The notes beneath the pieces were generated by a model that saw only the letters and a program-made list of their open reading frames with translations, was not told where the DNA came from and did not search any database. A DNA stretch of 64,000 nt from Edaphobacter modestus (lineage in GTDB: Bacteria > Acidobacteriota > Terriglobia > Terriglobales > Acidobacteriaceae): assembly GCF_004217555.1 (NCBI RefSeq), contig NZ_SHKW01000001.1, forward strand, positions 2,356,001-2,420,000. The letters run 5' to 3'. The position numbers and the translations under genes were made by a program. Below are positions 7,902 through 17,395 of the stretch, in pieces (positions within the stretch are counted from its first letter, which is position 1; every line of letters begins with the position of its first letter).

Positions 7902-9346
7902 CCCCGTCCATGATCCTCGTTCCCCATTCCGCTCACTGCAGCAATCCACGGGGAAGCCCTCAGCCCTTGCTGCCGGGGCAACACCTGAATCCAAATCCAC
8001 AGCGCGCCGAAACCTTCTCCACCAAACTGCAAAACTGTTTCGCAATCCTTCTCCTGCTTCTATGCAGCTTCGCGACGGGATTCGCTCAGCCCGGTCCAGT
8101 CATCAAGCTCATCCTCCACGACACCATCCAGCCGATCTCCGCCGGCTACCTTGAACGCGGACTCGCCGAGGCGGCCCGTCGCAACGCATCCGCGGTGCTC
8201 GTTTCGCTGGGGACTCCCGGGGGACTCTTCAACTCCACGCGCGTCATGGTTCACGCGATCGAACGATCTCCGGTGCCTGTAATCGTTTATGTCTCCCCAT
8301 CGGGAAGCCGTGCTGGCTCAGCCGGTTTTTTTCTGCTGGAAGCCGCTGATATCGCCGCAATGGCGCCCGGGACCAACGCCGGAGCCGCCCATCCAACCAT
8401 CGAAGGCCGCCAGATCGATCCCATCCTGAAGGAAAAGATCGAGAATGACGCAATCGCCTTTCTTCGCTCCTTTGTCTCTCGTCGCGGGCACAACGCCCAG
8501 GCCGCCGAGGATGCGGTGCGCAGCTCCAAATCGTACAGCGATGAAGAAGCTCTCAAGCTGAACCTCATCGACCTGTCTGCCGCCGACGACAATGCCTTGT
8601 TGCGCGCGCTCGATGGCAGACAGATTCGACGCTTCGACGGCTCTACCCAAACGCTTCACCTTCGCGGAGCTCCCTTCGTGCTTGTCGCGCCCTCGCTTCG
8701 CGAGCGCATCCTCAGCCGCCTGGCCAATCCCGATCTCGCCGTCCTCGTGCTCGTCCTCGGAGCACTGCTGATCTATCTCGAATTCAATGTTCCCGGAACC
8801 ATCGTCCCCGGGGCCGTCGGCACGCTCCTCGTCCTGCTCGCCTTCTTCGGGTTCAATCTCCTTCCCATTCATCACACCGCGGTCTTTCTGCTGCTGGCTG
8901 CGCTCATCCTCTTCGTCCTGGAGGCCAACTTCCCCAGCCATGGCGTCCTCGGCCTCGCCGGAACCGTCAGCCTCATCGTCGGACTGGCAACCCTGGTAGA
9001 CGGCCCCATTCCCGAGCAGCGCGTTCACATCTCCATCGCTATCGCTACGGGGCTCGCATTTGGGGGCATCTCCTTCGCGCTTGCCTGGATCGCACTGCGG
9101 GCCCGGCGAAGCAAAGTTCTTACCGGTCCCCAGGCCATGATCGGAGCCGTCGCAGTCGTTTGCCCACATCTTGCCGACACTCCCGCCAGCAGCGACTTCC
9201 AGGTCGAAATTCGCGGCGAGCTCTGGGAAGCCCGGCTCGTCCAGCCAGGAGGCTCTTTCCCACCCGACGGGTCGACCGTCCTTGTGAAGGCGATCGAGGG
9301 GCTCGTCCTCCTGGTCGAGCCGTGTGTCTCCAAAGGGACCGGATAG
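7898..9346 (+). CDS. NfeD family membrane serine protease
   Basis: A 482-residue long-form NfeD protein. A signal or first membrane segment (FAILLLLLCSFATGFAQ) precedes a ClpP/SDH-like protease domain with SLGTPGGLFNSTRVMV, a nucleophile region SGSRAGSAGFFLL and a Lys-containing SSKSYSDEEALKLNLID. Four or so membrane helices follow (about 265-385), then a C-terminal OB-fold-like domain (GAVAVVCPHL to the end). NfeD proteases usually work with stomatin/SPFH partners, which are not visible here. The GTG start overlaps the TGA of the TPR gene by four bases, indicating translational coupling. An internal ATG at 7910 is possible. Confidence 0.85.
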   Translation: MTPSMILVPHSAHCSNPRGSPQPLLPGQHLNPNPQRAETFSTKLQNCFAILLLLLCSFATGFAQPGPVIKLILHDTIQPISAGYLERGLAEAARRNASAVLVSLGTPGGLFNSTRVMVHAIERSPVPVIVYVSPSGSRAGSAGFFLLEAADIAAMAPGTNAGAAHPTIEGRQIDPILKEKIENDAIAFLRSFVSRRGHNAQAAEDAVRSSKSYSDEEALKLNLIDLSAADDNALLRALDGRQIRRFDGSTQTLHLRGAPFVLVAPSLRERILSRLANPDLAVLVLVLGALLIYLEFNVPGTIVPGAVGTLLVLLAFFGFNLLPIHHTAVFLLLAALILFVLEANFPSHGVLGLAGTVSLIVGLATLVDGPIPEQRVHISIAIATGLAFGGISFALAWIALRARRSKVLTGPQAMIGAVAVVCPHLADTPASSDFQVEIRGELWEARLVQPGGSFPPDGSTVLVKAIEGLVLLVEPCVSKGTG

Positions 9347-9414
9347 CCCGCGCACGAACAATCCAGAGTAGACTGGAGAGGCAACACTTTTCGTTTCAAG
9401 GGAGTTCTTTGCTG

Positions 9415-10104
9415 ATGTCGATCGTGTCTCGCCCACAGCGTGTGTGGAGCCTCTTCTTTTGCCTCTTTGCAATCTTCGCAGCCAGCACGGCCGGTGCCCA
9501 GGCCACCAGCGGCAATCCCACCCTCGACAAGCATCTCTCCAGACTCGATATCGCCGTCAGCGGCATCGGCTCCTTCACCAAGGATGTCTCCGGAACCAAC
9601 TATCAGGGCGTAACGCTTGATCAGCAAGCCGGTTCCACCCTCGGAGCCCTAGTCACCGTCCGATACACCAAGTCCGCCTACGTGGGCGGCGAATTCAACT
9701 ACACCTATGCCCGTTACACTCAGAACTTCTCCAATACCACCAACGCCCAGGTTCCCAACCAGTACTTCGCCGGCGGCGTCCAGAATAATGCCAGCGAGTA
9801 CTCACTGGGCTACGTCATCCATCCCAACCGCGAGTTCCTGGGAGCGAAGCCTTTCATCGCGGTTGGAGCTGGATCGACCGCCTTTCGTCCCACTCCTTTG
9901 GGCGGTCAGAGTCTGAACAGCCAGGCTCGCATGACCTACTACTACTCCGTTGGAGTTGAAAAGGAGCTGACACCCCACTTCGGACTTCGAGCCCAATTCC
10001 GCCAGGCCTTCTTCAAGGCTCCGGACTTCGGTCAGAACTTCCTTACCATCCAGCAACAGACCTGGACCATCGAGCCCGGCTTCGGATTTGTGATTCACTT
10101 CTAG
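9415..10104 (+). CDS. outer-membrane beta-barrel protein
   Basis: A 229-residue exported protein. The signal peptide (VWSLFFCLFAIFAASTAGAQA) is followed by alternating aromatic/polar beta-strand patterns (LGALVTVRYTKSAYVGGEF, MTYYYSVGVEKELT) and a C-terminal strand ending in Phe (PGFGFVIHF), the usual outer-membrane insertion signal. It is probably an eight-stranded OmpA/opacity-type barrel; its function is unknown. The ATG at 9415 has AAGGGAG about ten bases upstream; the same frame is open further upstream but overlaps nfeD and lacks a signal peptide there. Confidence 0.8.
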   Translation: MSIVSRPQRVWSLFFCLFAIFAASTAGAQATSGNPTLDKHLSRLDIAVSGIGSFTKDVSGTNYQGVTLDQQAGSTLGALVTVRYTKSAYVGGEFNYTYARYTQNFSNTTNAQVPNQYFAGGVQNNASEYSLGYVIHPNREFLGAKPFIAVGAGSTAFRPTPLGGQSLNSQARMTYYYSVGVEKELTPHFGLRAQFRQAFFKAPDFGQNFLTIQQQTWTIEPGFGFVIHF

Positions 10105-10127
10105 CAGGGTCGGCCCGACTCTCTACT

Positions 10128-10424
10128 GTGCCTATTGCCAGACTCACCCTCGAGATCGAGATTCCTCATGCTCAGTCTCTCAAAGACCGCAGACAGGTTG
10201 TTCGTTCGCTCAGGGACCGGTTGCGCCATGCATTCAACCTCGCCATCGCCGAGCTGGACACGGGGGAAGTATGGAATCGCGCAACGCTGGGGATTGCGGT
10301 CATCTCTGGCTCCCGCAGCTACCTCACCGGGCAGCTGCAGCAGATCGACCTGGCCGCCCATCGCTTCACACAGTCGATGGGCGCGGAAATAATCGATTCT
10401 TATGCTGAGTTTGTATCGGATTAA
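10128..10424 (+). CDS. DUF503 (YlxP-like) protein
   Basis: 98 residues, starting with GTG. The sequence PIARLTLEIEIPHAQSLKDR followed by RQVVRSLRDRLRHAFNLAIAEL matches the DUF503 pattern (short beta strand, SLKDKR-type motif, basic helix). In Firmicutes and other phyla YlxP lies beside rbfA, as it does here, with rbfA starting 100 bases downstream. It is suspected to assist translation or ribosome maturation, but the biochemical role is not established. Confidence 0.8.
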   Translation: MPIARLTLEIEIPHAQSLKDRRQVVRSLRDRLRHAFNLAIAELDTGEVWNRATLGIAVISGSRSYLTGQLQQIDLAAHRFTQSMGAEIIDSYAEFVSD

Positions 10425-10523
10425 ACCCGAATATCCACGAAACCGTACCTGAATTCCACCATTTATCGTTAGATATACGCGCACGACTCTGATAACCTAA
10501 CCAGTTCACTAAGGCAAAACAGT

Positions 10524-10937
10524 ATGCCAGAACAACGAGCCCGAGCCCATCACCGCAACCGCGTCGCCAATACCTTCTCCGAAGAGATTGGAGCGATGCT
10601 CGAAGGAGAGCTATCGGATCCCCGGATCGCTCCCAGCTATGTCACCGATGTCGTGCTCGCGCCGGGGGGAAAGTCAGCCCGCATCTATGTAGCAGTTCAC
10701 GGCAATGAACAAGAGGAAGAGTCTACGCTCGCCGGCCTTATGACCGCGCGGGCCTATATCCGATCCCAGCTTCGGGAACGGATGGGGGTTCGCCACGTTC
10801 CTGATCTCACCTTCGCAATCGATCGATCCGAAAAGATGACCGGGCGAATGGACGAGCTTCTCAGCCGGATTCGGAAACGGGAAAGGAAGCAGGCCTCCGC
10901 GGATGTGGAATCCTCGCAGGCAACGACCCACTCATGA
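10524..10937 (+). CDS. rbfA: ribosome-binding factor A
   Basis: 137 residues with the single KH-like fold of RbfA, which binds the 30S subunit and helps mature the 5' end of 16S rRNA. Diagnostic segments are RVANTFSEEIGAMLEGELSD, the strand SARIYVAVHGN, and LTFAIDRSEKMTGRMDELLS near the C-terminus. AAGG lies just upstream of the ATG. Its stop overlaps the ATG of nrnA by four bases. Unusually, it is not attached to nusA-infB, which are about 9 kb further on. Confidence 0.93.
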   Translation: MPEQRARAHHRNRVANTFSEEIGAMLEGELSDPRIAPSYVTDVVLAPGGKSARIYVAVHGNEQEEESTLAGLMTARAYIRSQLRERMGVRHVPDLTFAIDRSEKMTGRMDELLSRIRKRERKQASADVESSQATTHS

Positions 10938-11905
10938 AAATTGAAGCGACCATTAGCAATCTCCTGGAGAGATTTCGCTCACACCCTCGCTTTCTGGTCA
11001 CCTCGCATGCACGTCCAGATGGTGACGCCATTGGCTCCGTCCTGGCGCTGGCCGAGATTCTCGATCAACTCGACCGCGAATGCATCGTTGTGCTCGCCGA
11101 CGAAGTTCCCATGATCTACCGCACCATGCCGAATCTGGATCGCATCCACTTCAGCCTGGACGCGCGCGAGGCGGAGCCGGATCTTTCGACCCCCGCGATC
11201 CTGCTTGAGTGCGACGGCATTCCGCGGACCGGGCTGGCCGGGCTGGAGGGGCGCTGCCTCATCAATATCGACCATCACGCCAGCGGCCGCCCGTTCGGCG
11301 TTTTCAACTGGATTGATGAAGATGCCTGCGCGGTCGCAGCCATGGTCTATCGGCTTGCAGTCGCGGCGGGAGTCAAAATTACTCCAACCATGGCGACCTG
11401 CCTGTACACTGCGATCGTCTCCGATACGGGCTCGTTTACGTATTCCACCACCACCGCGGAGACCTTCGCCCTGGCTCACGATCTTGCCGCCCACGGAGCG
11501 AATCCAAGCCAGATCGCCCGGGACATCTACTTCTCCAACCCCGAGAGCAAGATTCGCCTGCTTGGCACAGCTCTCTCCAATCTCCACACGGAAGGCCCCC
11601 TGGCCTGGAGCTGGGTCACGACCAGGGATATGGACCGTGCTGGAGCAGGAGCCGAGGACTGTGAAGGCGTGGTGAACTACCTCATCAGCATCGCCGGAGT
11701 GGAGTCGGCAGTCTTTCTTCGCGAGCTTCCTTCGGTCGACCAGTATCGCCTGAGTATCCGCAGCAAGGGCAAGGTTGACGTCGCCCTCATCGCCGAGAGT
11801 TTTGGTGGCGGAGGCCATCGCAGCGCCAGCGGATGCACACTGGATGGGCCGCTTACCGCGGCGACCGAGCGCATCCTTCATCAACTCCGTACAGGACTCT
11901 GTTAG
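10934..11905 (+). CDS. nrnA: DHH/DHHA1 phosphoesterase (NrnA-like oligoribonuclease / pAp phosphatase)
   Basis: 323 residues. The DHH domain has metal-binding motifs SHARPDGDAIGS (about 25-36), ECDG, NIDHHASG and SDTGSF. The DHHA1 domain ends with FGGGGHRSASG. This is the arrangement of bifunctional NrnA, which degrades nano-RNAs and dephosphorylates 3'-phosphoadenosine 5'-phosphate. The ATGA overlap with rbfA indicates coupling, and rbfA-nrnA adjacency is common across bacteria. Confidence 0.92.
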   Translation: MKIEATISNLLERFRSHPRFLVTSHARPDGDAIGSVLALAEILDQLDRECIVVLADEVPMIYRTMPNLDRIHFSLDAREAEPDLSTPAILLECDGIPRTGLAGLEGRCLINIDHHASGRPFGVFNWIDEDACAVAAMVYRLAVAAGVKITPTMATCLYTAIVSDTGSFTYSTTTAETFALAHDLAAHGANPSQIARDIYFSNPESKIRLLGTALSNLHTEGPLAWSWVTTRDMDRAGAGAEDCEGVVNYLISIAGVESAVFLRELPSVDQYRLSIRSKGKVDVALIAESFGGGGHRSASGCTLDGPLTAATERILHQLRTGLC

Positions 11906-11929
11906 CTTTGTCTCGCCTGAACTTCCGAA

Positions 11930-13744
11930 ATGATTGATTCGAAACAATCCACCGGGCACAGCGCACGGGCCGCGCGCGGATCGCACGGCTGGCTCTCCCA
12001 TCTCTGGAATCGTCCGGGTACCGCTCTCCCTCGCGAGATGTTTCTCCTCACCCTGGTAAGCGGCTTTCTTCTCCTCTATGGCCTGATCCCCTCCTTCGGG
12101 GGAGATCAGCTGGGCCTGGTCGGCGCGGACGAGCCTCGATACGCGCAGGTCGCTCGCGAAATGCTCGAGGCGCACTCGGAGGCATGCCATGCCGTCAACG
12201 CGAAGATCGTTCCTCGCAGCCTCCGCCTCCGGGATCTTGAAGCCTCCTATCACTGTCTGGCGGGAGGAACAGTAACTCCAATTCTTTACGGCCAGCCATG
12301 GCTGGAAAAGCCGGCGCTCTATTACTGGCGCGCCATGGGTTTCTTCAAAGAGTTCGGAGTCTCGGACTGGTCAGCCCGTCTGCCCTCCTCCACCGCGACG
12401 TTTGCGCTGATCGTCCTGATCTTTCTGCATATGCGACGATTCCGGCCCGGAGGCCATCTCGACGCCGCGCTGATTACTACCTCCTGTGTGGCTATCGTCA
12501 GCTTCGCTCGAGGAGCCTCCACCGATATGCAGCTTGCGGCGCCGTTCTGCATCGGCATGCTCGGGTGGTACGCATGGTATGAGACCGGCAAAAAGTTCTG
12601 GCTGTTCGACCTGTATTTCTTTGGCGCGGCCGCGACCCTGGCCAAAGGTCCTGTAGCTCCGTTCCTCGCGCTGGCGATCATAGTGCTCTTCGCCGGGCTG
12701 CGGCGCGAATGGTCCCTGCTGCGCAGGACGATCTGGCTGCCTGGCGTGACGCTCTATCTTGTGATGGTGCTGCCATGGTTTCTCGCGGTGCAGCATCATA
12801 ATCCGACGTTCTTCCGGGTCTTCTTCAAGGAACACAACCTGGAGCGCTTCGCATCGAATCGCTACCAGCACCATCAGCCCTTCTGGTACTACCTTGCCGT
12901 CCTGATCATCGGCTTGATGCCATGGACCGTGATCGCGGGCCGCGCCCTGATCGACTCGATCGAGGTTTCGATCGCGGAGTGGAAGGTGCGACACAATCCG
13001 AGGCGTTACCTGGGACATACGCGCGCCGGGGATGCGTTCCCCGAGTTCCTGGTCCTGTGGGCGTTGTTCCCTATTGTTTTCTTTTCGTTTTCCGGTTCCA
13101 AGCTTCCCGGTTACATCCTTCCCTCGATTCCTCCTCTCACGATTCTCACTGCCGACTATCTGAACCGCGTTCGCCGTTGCGGTCTTCCGCGCTGGCTGTT
13201 GTGGGGTCACGCGGCCACCTGCGCGGTGCTCGTCTTCGTTCTGACGCTGGCTCCCCAACACATGAAGTACGAGACGCTGGTGCCTTCGACGACCTGGCTG
13301 ATGGCTGCGGGAGGCGCGGCGCTCGGCTTTGCGCTGTTTGTCTTCCTGGTCGTCCGGCGCTGGGGAGTTTCGCAGATTGCGAACGCGACGCTGCTGCCGG
13401 TGCTGGCGACACTGGTGTTCCTGCTGGGCTTCCACGGCAGAGACCTGGATATCAACTATTCGGCTCGGCCGCTGGCGCGGGAGATGGCGCAGAAAGCTCC
13501 GGACGTGAAGATCGTCGCCGTCGAGCAAGTCAGGCGCGATCTGGACTATGGGATCGCCTTCTATCGCAACGAAGCCACGGTTCACTATGACAAGGACGGC
13601 GTTCCGGCGGAGGAGCATCTGCTGGTGATCCCCACCAAGGACCCGGCGGCGCTGGAGCACTATCTTGACGGACGGATCTATACTCCTCTGTTTCTGTATG
13701 ACTCGCAGGGCCTGGAAGTCTATCGAGTTTCGGCTCGTCCCTGA
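11930..13744 (+). CDS. glycosyltransferase family 39 / ArnT-like
   Basis: 604 residues with about a dozen transmembrane segments. The first periplasmic loop contains VGADEPRYAQVAREML, the typical ArnT-type acidic motif, and GQPWLEKPALYYW follows. Between these lies an insert of roughly 40 residues with two Cys (HSEACHAVNAK ... ASYHCLAGG), not typical of the core. Known family members transfer aminoarabinose or other sugars from undecaprenyl-phosphate to lipid A or other envelope acceptors; the substrate here is unknown. It starts 25 bases after nrnA on the same strand. Confidence 0.85.
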   Translation: MIDSKQSTGHSARAARGSHGWLSHLWNRPGTALPREMFLLTLVSGFLLLYGLIPSFGGDQLGLVGADEPRYAQVAREMLEAHSEACHAVNAKIVPRSLRLRDLEASYHCLAGGTVTPILYGQPWLEKPALYYWRAMGFFKEFGVSDWSARLPSSTATFALIVLIFLHMRRFRPGGHLDAALITTSCVAIVSFARGASTDMQLAAPFCIGMLGWYAWYETGKKFWLFDLYFFGAAATLAKGPVAPFLALAIIVLFAGLRREWSLLRRTIWLPGVTLYLVMVLPWFLAVQHHNPTFFRVFFKEHNLERFASNRYQHHQPFWYYLAVLIIGLMPWTVIAGRALIDSIEVSIAEWKVRHNPRRYLGHTRAGDAFPEFLVLWALFPIVFFSFSGSKLPGYILPSIPPLTILTADYLNRVRRCGLPRWLLWGHAATCAVLVFVLTLAPQHMKYETLVPSTTWLMAAGGAALGFALFVFLVVRRWGVSQIANATLLPVLATLVFLLGFHGRDLDINYSARPLAREMAQKAPDVKIVAVEQVRRDLDYGIAFYRNEATVHYDKDGVPAEEHLLVIPTKDPAALEHYLDGRIYTPLFLYDSQGLEVYRVSARP

Positions 13745-13821
13745 CGAGAAGGAGTCCCGGTTTAAGGATTGCGCGCCGCACGCGAGAAAAATTCTGTAAG
13801 CTCAACGGAGACTTTCGCCGC

Positions 13822-14835
13822 GTGGGCGGCGTAGTTTCTTTGAAGATGGCGGTTGCCACCCAACTCGAGCTGCTGGACCTGAGACAGTTCTCGGCGCGCC
13901 AGCTTCGACCTCTGCTGGAGGCGGAGGCGGAGTTGTGGCAGGAGAGACTGCGGTGGGACTACAGAAGCTCGACCGAGCTTCTGCTGCAGTATCTCGACTC
14001 CCGCATTCTTCCAGGCTTTGTCGCGCTGGACCGCGGCAAGATCGCCGGTTACACGTTCTGTGTGTACGAGGGTAATAAGGCCGTTGTAGGCGATGCTTTC
14101 GCGTTTGCCTCGAACCCGGAACAGAACCTGCAGGTTACCGATGCGCTGCTGCGAAGGCTGCTGGACCTTCTTCTTCACTCTTCGAACATTGGCCGCGTGG
14201 AGTCACAGCTGCTGCTTTACGATGCGGGCGCGATCACGGACAGCTTTCTGGCTGCGGGGTTCGTCCGGCATCCGAGGCTCTTCATGGAGCTCGATCTTTC
14301 CCTCCCGGGAAGAGGCTCGCTCCCGCGGGAGCGAATCGAAGGCGTGGAGCTGATTCCATGGTCGTCGCTTTACTACCAGGCGGCAGCGGAGCTGATCCAT
14401 GCGGCGTATCGCGGACACATCGACGCAGAGATCAACGACCAGTACTGCTCGCTGCACGGCTCGCTGCGCTTTCTGCACAACATCGTGCGCTTTCCGGGGT
14501 GCGGCGTCTTTGAAGAACACCAGTCCTGGCTGCTGAGGGAGCGGGAGACCGGAAGGCTTGCGGGAATGATTCTGTGCTCCCGGGTAGCGCCGGATGTCGC
14601 TCACATTACCCAGCTCTGCGTCGCACCTTCGCAACGCGGCCGCGCCCTGGGCCGGTTTCTGCTGAATCATGCGGCGCACAAGCTGAAGCGATCGGGGACC
14701 TCGGCGATCACCCTGACGGTGACGGAGTCCAACAAGCCTGCAGTCGCGCTCTATGACGATATGGGGTTTGGAGTGCGGCATCGCTTCGACGCCATGACCC
14801 TCTCTCGGAACTCCTCTAGCTGGATACGCAGTTAA
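13822..14835 (+). CDS. GNAT N-acetyltransferase with two GNAT-like halves
   Basis: 337 residues. The C-terminal half has a standard GNAT acetyl-CoA site (HITQLCVAPSQRGRALGRFL, motif A, then TLTVTESNKPAVALYDDMGF, motif B). The N-terminal half also has a GNAT-like layout (YTFCVYEGNKAVVGDAFAF followed by RRLLDLLLHS) but without a clear Q/R-x-x-G-x-G/A loop, so it is probably a degenerate, non-catalytic domain. The GTG at 13822 has GGAG about 11 bases upstream; ATG 13846 is an alternative. The acetylated substrate is unknown. Confidence 0.75.
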   Translation: MGGVVSLKMAVATQLELLDLRQFSARQLRPLLEAEAELWQERLRWDYRSSTELLLQYLDSRILPGFVALDRGKIAGYTFCVYEGNKAVVGDAFAFASNPEQNLQVTDALLRRLLDLLLHSSNIGRVESQLLLYDAGAITDSFLAAGFVRHPRLFMELDLSLPGRGSLPRERIEGVELIPWSSLYYQAAAELIHAAYRGHIDAEINDQYCSLHGSLRFLHNIVRFPGCGVFEEHQSWLLRERETGRLAGMILCSRVAPDVAHITQLCVAPSQRGRALGRFLLNHAAHKLKRSGTSAITLTVTESNKPAVALYDDMGFGVRHRFDAMTLSRNSSSWIRS

Positions 14836-14900
14836 GACCCCCCCCCGGATATGATTGAGTAAGATGTTTATTTTGTTACACTTATTTAATTTTAAGCATC

Positions 14901-14943
14901 TAAAATATTGATTACATGGGGTTTAACCCATAAAATATTGATT
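14901..14943. repeat. short AT-rich direct repeat pair
   Basis: TAAAATATTGATT occurs twice (14901-14913 and 14931-14943), exactly 30 bases apart, inside a markedly AT-rich patch (about 14855-14960) following a run of nine C. The element between them, ATGGGGTTTAACCCAT, is nearly palindromic. The rest of the 14836-15100 gap shows no gene. Confidence 0.6.
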
Positions 14944-15102
14944 TTTGTAGGGTTAGAGTCACTCCTCCGAACCCTCCGTCTGTTCGCTTCTGTAACTATT
15001 CTAGAAGATGGAGAGAAACTAATCGGCAAATGGATGTGGTTTGTTTTGTTGGATTTTCAGGGGGTTGGGGCTTGACAGGGTTTTCGAGCGCGGGTCTGCA
15101 GG

Positions 15103-15584
15103 GTTCGAGCTTCGCTCGAATGGCCCACTCATGCGATGAGACTGCATGAATGGGGCACCCGATGGGTGGATTTGAGCGAAGAGTAGGGCCGGCGGATAAA
15201 GATGTTTGGTGAGGTTCGGGGACTGGAAAAGCAACGGCAAAAGGAACGCAGGTCCTTCGACTGCGTGGTTCGCAAAATGCGCGAACCACTCCGCTCAGGA
15301 TGACACGTTTTTCGGGTATCGGGCAGGTTCGCGCTTTTGCGCGAATGTCCCACTCATGCGATGAGACCGCATGAATGGGGCACCCAGCACCCGGCATGAG
15401 ATGTTTGGTGAAGTTTGAGGACTCGAAAAGCAACGACAAAAGCAACCGCAGGTCCTTCGACTGCGTGGTTCGCAAAATACGCGAACCCCTTCGCTCAGGA
15501 TGACACGTTTTTCGGGTATCGGGCAGGTTCGCGCTTTGCGTGAATGTCCCACTCATGCGATGAGGCCGCAGGAATGGGGCACCC
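15103..15584. repeat. array of three copies of a palindromic intergenic repeat
   Basis: A core of about 40 bases (consensus core CCCACTCATGCGATGAGAC, then GCATGAATGGGGCACCC) occurs at 15121-15160, 15346-15385 and 15545-15584. Each copy can fold, with GCCCCA-TCATGC arms around a GATGAGACT loop. Each is preceded by a variable TTCG-rich hairpin (such as TTCGAGCTTCGCTCGAA). Between the cores, a segment with GGTCCTTCGACTGCGTGG and TCAGGATGACACGTTTTTC is duplicated with a 200-base period (for example 15200 and 15400). The open frames across it are by-products of the repeat. A fourth core lies at 17414. Confidence 0.85.
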
Positions 15585-15623
15585 GGCACTTTACTCTTTT
15601 AGCTTTGCGCTTTCGTCTGCCGT

Positions 15624-17147
15624 TTATTCGACGTGGTAGTTCGGAGCCTCGCGGGTGATGATGACGTCGTGGACATGACTTTCGCGGAGGCCGGCACCGG
15701 AGATACGGATGAAGCGGGCGTTCTGCTGGAGCTCCTCGATGGTTGAGCAGCCGAGATAGCCCATGCCGGAGCGGAGTCCGCCGACGAGCTGATAGACCAT
15801 GCCTTCGAGAGGACCGCGATGCGGGACTCGGCCTTCGATGCCTTCGGGGACAAACTTTGCGAGGCGGTTGGAGCTGGAGGTCTCGCGGGCGGTCAGGTTG
15901 GGGCGTTCGGTCGAGGCGTCGGAGATGTCGTCCTTGCCCTGGAAGTAGCGCTCGCCGGAGCCCTGGGCCATGGCGGACAAGGAGCCCATGCCTCGATAGG
16001 CTTTGAAGCTTCGGCCCTGATACAGAATGGTTTCGCCGGGAGATTCATCGACGCCGGCGAAGAGCGAGCCCATCATGACGACGGAAGCGCCTGCGGCGAT
16101 GGCCTTGGTGACGTCGCCCGAGTACTTGATGCCACCGTCGGCGATGATGGGGATATCGTTCTCGCGACCGGCGCGATACGCTTCGGAGATGGCGGTGATC
16201 TGGGGCATTCCCGCACCGGTGACCATTCGGGTGGTGCAGATGGAGCCGGGCCCGATGCCGACCTTGACGGCGTCTGCGCCTGCCTTGATCAGCGCGAGGG
16301 CTCCTTCGTAGGTGGCGACGTTGCCGGCGAGGACGTCCATCTCAGGGAATTTGCGCTTGGCCTCCCGAACGGCCTCGAGGACGCGAGAGGAGTGGCCGTG
16401 GGCGGAGTCGATGGCGAGGGCATCGACGCGGGCGTTGACAAGCTCCTCGGCGCGCTCGAGGAAGTCTCCCGTGGCACCGATGGCTCCGGCGACGCGGAGG
16501 CGGCCCTGGGAATCCTTGGAGGCGTTGGGGTACTTGAGCTTCTTCTGGATGTCCTTGACGGTGATGAGGCCCTTGAGCTCGTAGTCGTCGTTGACGACGA
16601 GGAGTTTCTCGACGCGGTGCTGGTGCAGGATCTGCTCGGCCTGTTCGAGGGTGGTTCCCACAGCGACGGTGATGAGATTTTCCTTGGTCATCACGTCGGA
16701 GATGGGGATATCGGTGCGGGAGACAAAGCGGAGGTCGCGGTTGGTGAGGATTCCGACGAGCTTCCTGTTCTTGGTCACCGGGACGCCGGAGATCTTGTAG
16801 CGGCGCATGACGTCGAGTGCGGCGGCGATGGGCTCCTCGGGGGAGATGGTGACCGGATCGACGATCATGCCGGACTCGGAGCGCTTGACCTTGTCGATCT
16901 CGCCGGCCTGCTGCTCGATGGTGAGATTGCGGTGGACGACGCCCATGCCTCCCTGCTGCGCCATGGCGATGGCCAGGCGCGACTCGGTGACGGTATCCAT
17001 GGCTGCCGAGAGGAGGGGCGTGTTGAGAGTGATCCGCCGGGTAAGCCGGGTCTGGGTGCTGACCTGGGTGGGGATAACTTCGCTGTAGGCAGGTACGAGG
17101 AGGACGTCGTCGAAGGTAAGGGCTTCGGGAATCGGGAGATTGATCAT
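15624..17147 (-). CDS. guaB: inosine-5'-monophosphate dehydrogenase
   Basis: 507 residues. IMPDH oxidises IMP to XMP with NAD+, the first committed step of GMP synthesis. Visible features are [15 protein letters not shown] at the N-terminus, two CBS domains (about 95-205, [21 protein letters not shown] and [21 protein letters not shown]), the active-site loop [12 protein letters not shown] with catalytic Cys, the IMP-binding [11 protein letters not shown], and the flap region ending in [11 protein letters not shown]. The ATG at 17147 gives a standard N-terminus and has GGAG about 11 bases upstream. A good promoter lies about 60 bases upstream. Confidence 0.97.
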   Translation of the reverse strand: MINLPIPEALTFDDVLLVPAYSEVIPTQVSTQTRLTRRITLNTPLLSAAMDTVTESRLAIAMAQQGGMGVVHRNLTIEQQAGEIDKVKRSESGMIVDPVTISPEEPIAAALDVMRRYKISGVPVTKNRKLVGILTNRDLRFVSRTDIPISDVMTKENLITVAVGTTLEQAEQILHQHRVEKLLVVNDDYELKGLITVKDIQKKLKYPNASKDSQGRLRVAGAIGATGDFLERAEELVNARVDALAIDSAHGHSSRVLEAVREAKRKFPEMDVLAGNVATYEGALALIKAGADAVKVGIGPGSICTTRMVTGAGMPQITAISEAYRAGRENDIPIIADGGIKYSGDVTKAIAAGASVVMMGSLFAGVDESPGETILYQGRSFKAYRGMGSLSAMAQGSGERYFQGKDDISDASTERPNLTARETSSSNRLAKFVPEGIEGRVPHRGPLEGMVYQLVGGLRSGMGYLGCSTIEELQQNARFIRISGAGLRESHVHDVIITREAPNYHVE

Positions 17148-17213
17148 GTCGTTTTGATCTCCAGCGGGGTGAGGCCCGATACAGGCAGATTGCCACTGGA
17201 GATTTAATGTTTG

Positions 17214-17243
17214 ATTGTAGGTGAGGGTAGAACGATGCAGCAA
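17214..17243 (-). promoter_or_regulatory. predicted guaB promoter
   Basis: Reading the minus strand: TTGCTG (17243-17238), an 18-base spacer, then TACAAT (17219-17214). This would start transcription near 17207, leaving a leader of about 60 bases before the guaB ATG. It is a pattern match to the sigma-70 consensus only. Confidence 0.55.
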
Positions 17244-17395
17244 GGCGGGTGGTTTGCGGGGTGGTGAATTTCTGGAGCAGGCTTTGGGCGATTTAGAGGT
17301 GGGATCGTCAGATTTGTTGGTGCTCCGGGACAGCTGAAGCTGCCGTTTCTGGATGACTTTCTGTGACACGGTTGAGCCGTGCCCTCAACGCGGCG

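Noticed and set aside
14996..15589. Minus-strand frames in the gap before guaB
   Set aside because: The translation is made of the intergenic repeat (CHPER..SRILRTTQSKDL-type peptides repeated three times). Such frames are artefacts of this repeat class, with no ribosome-binding site.
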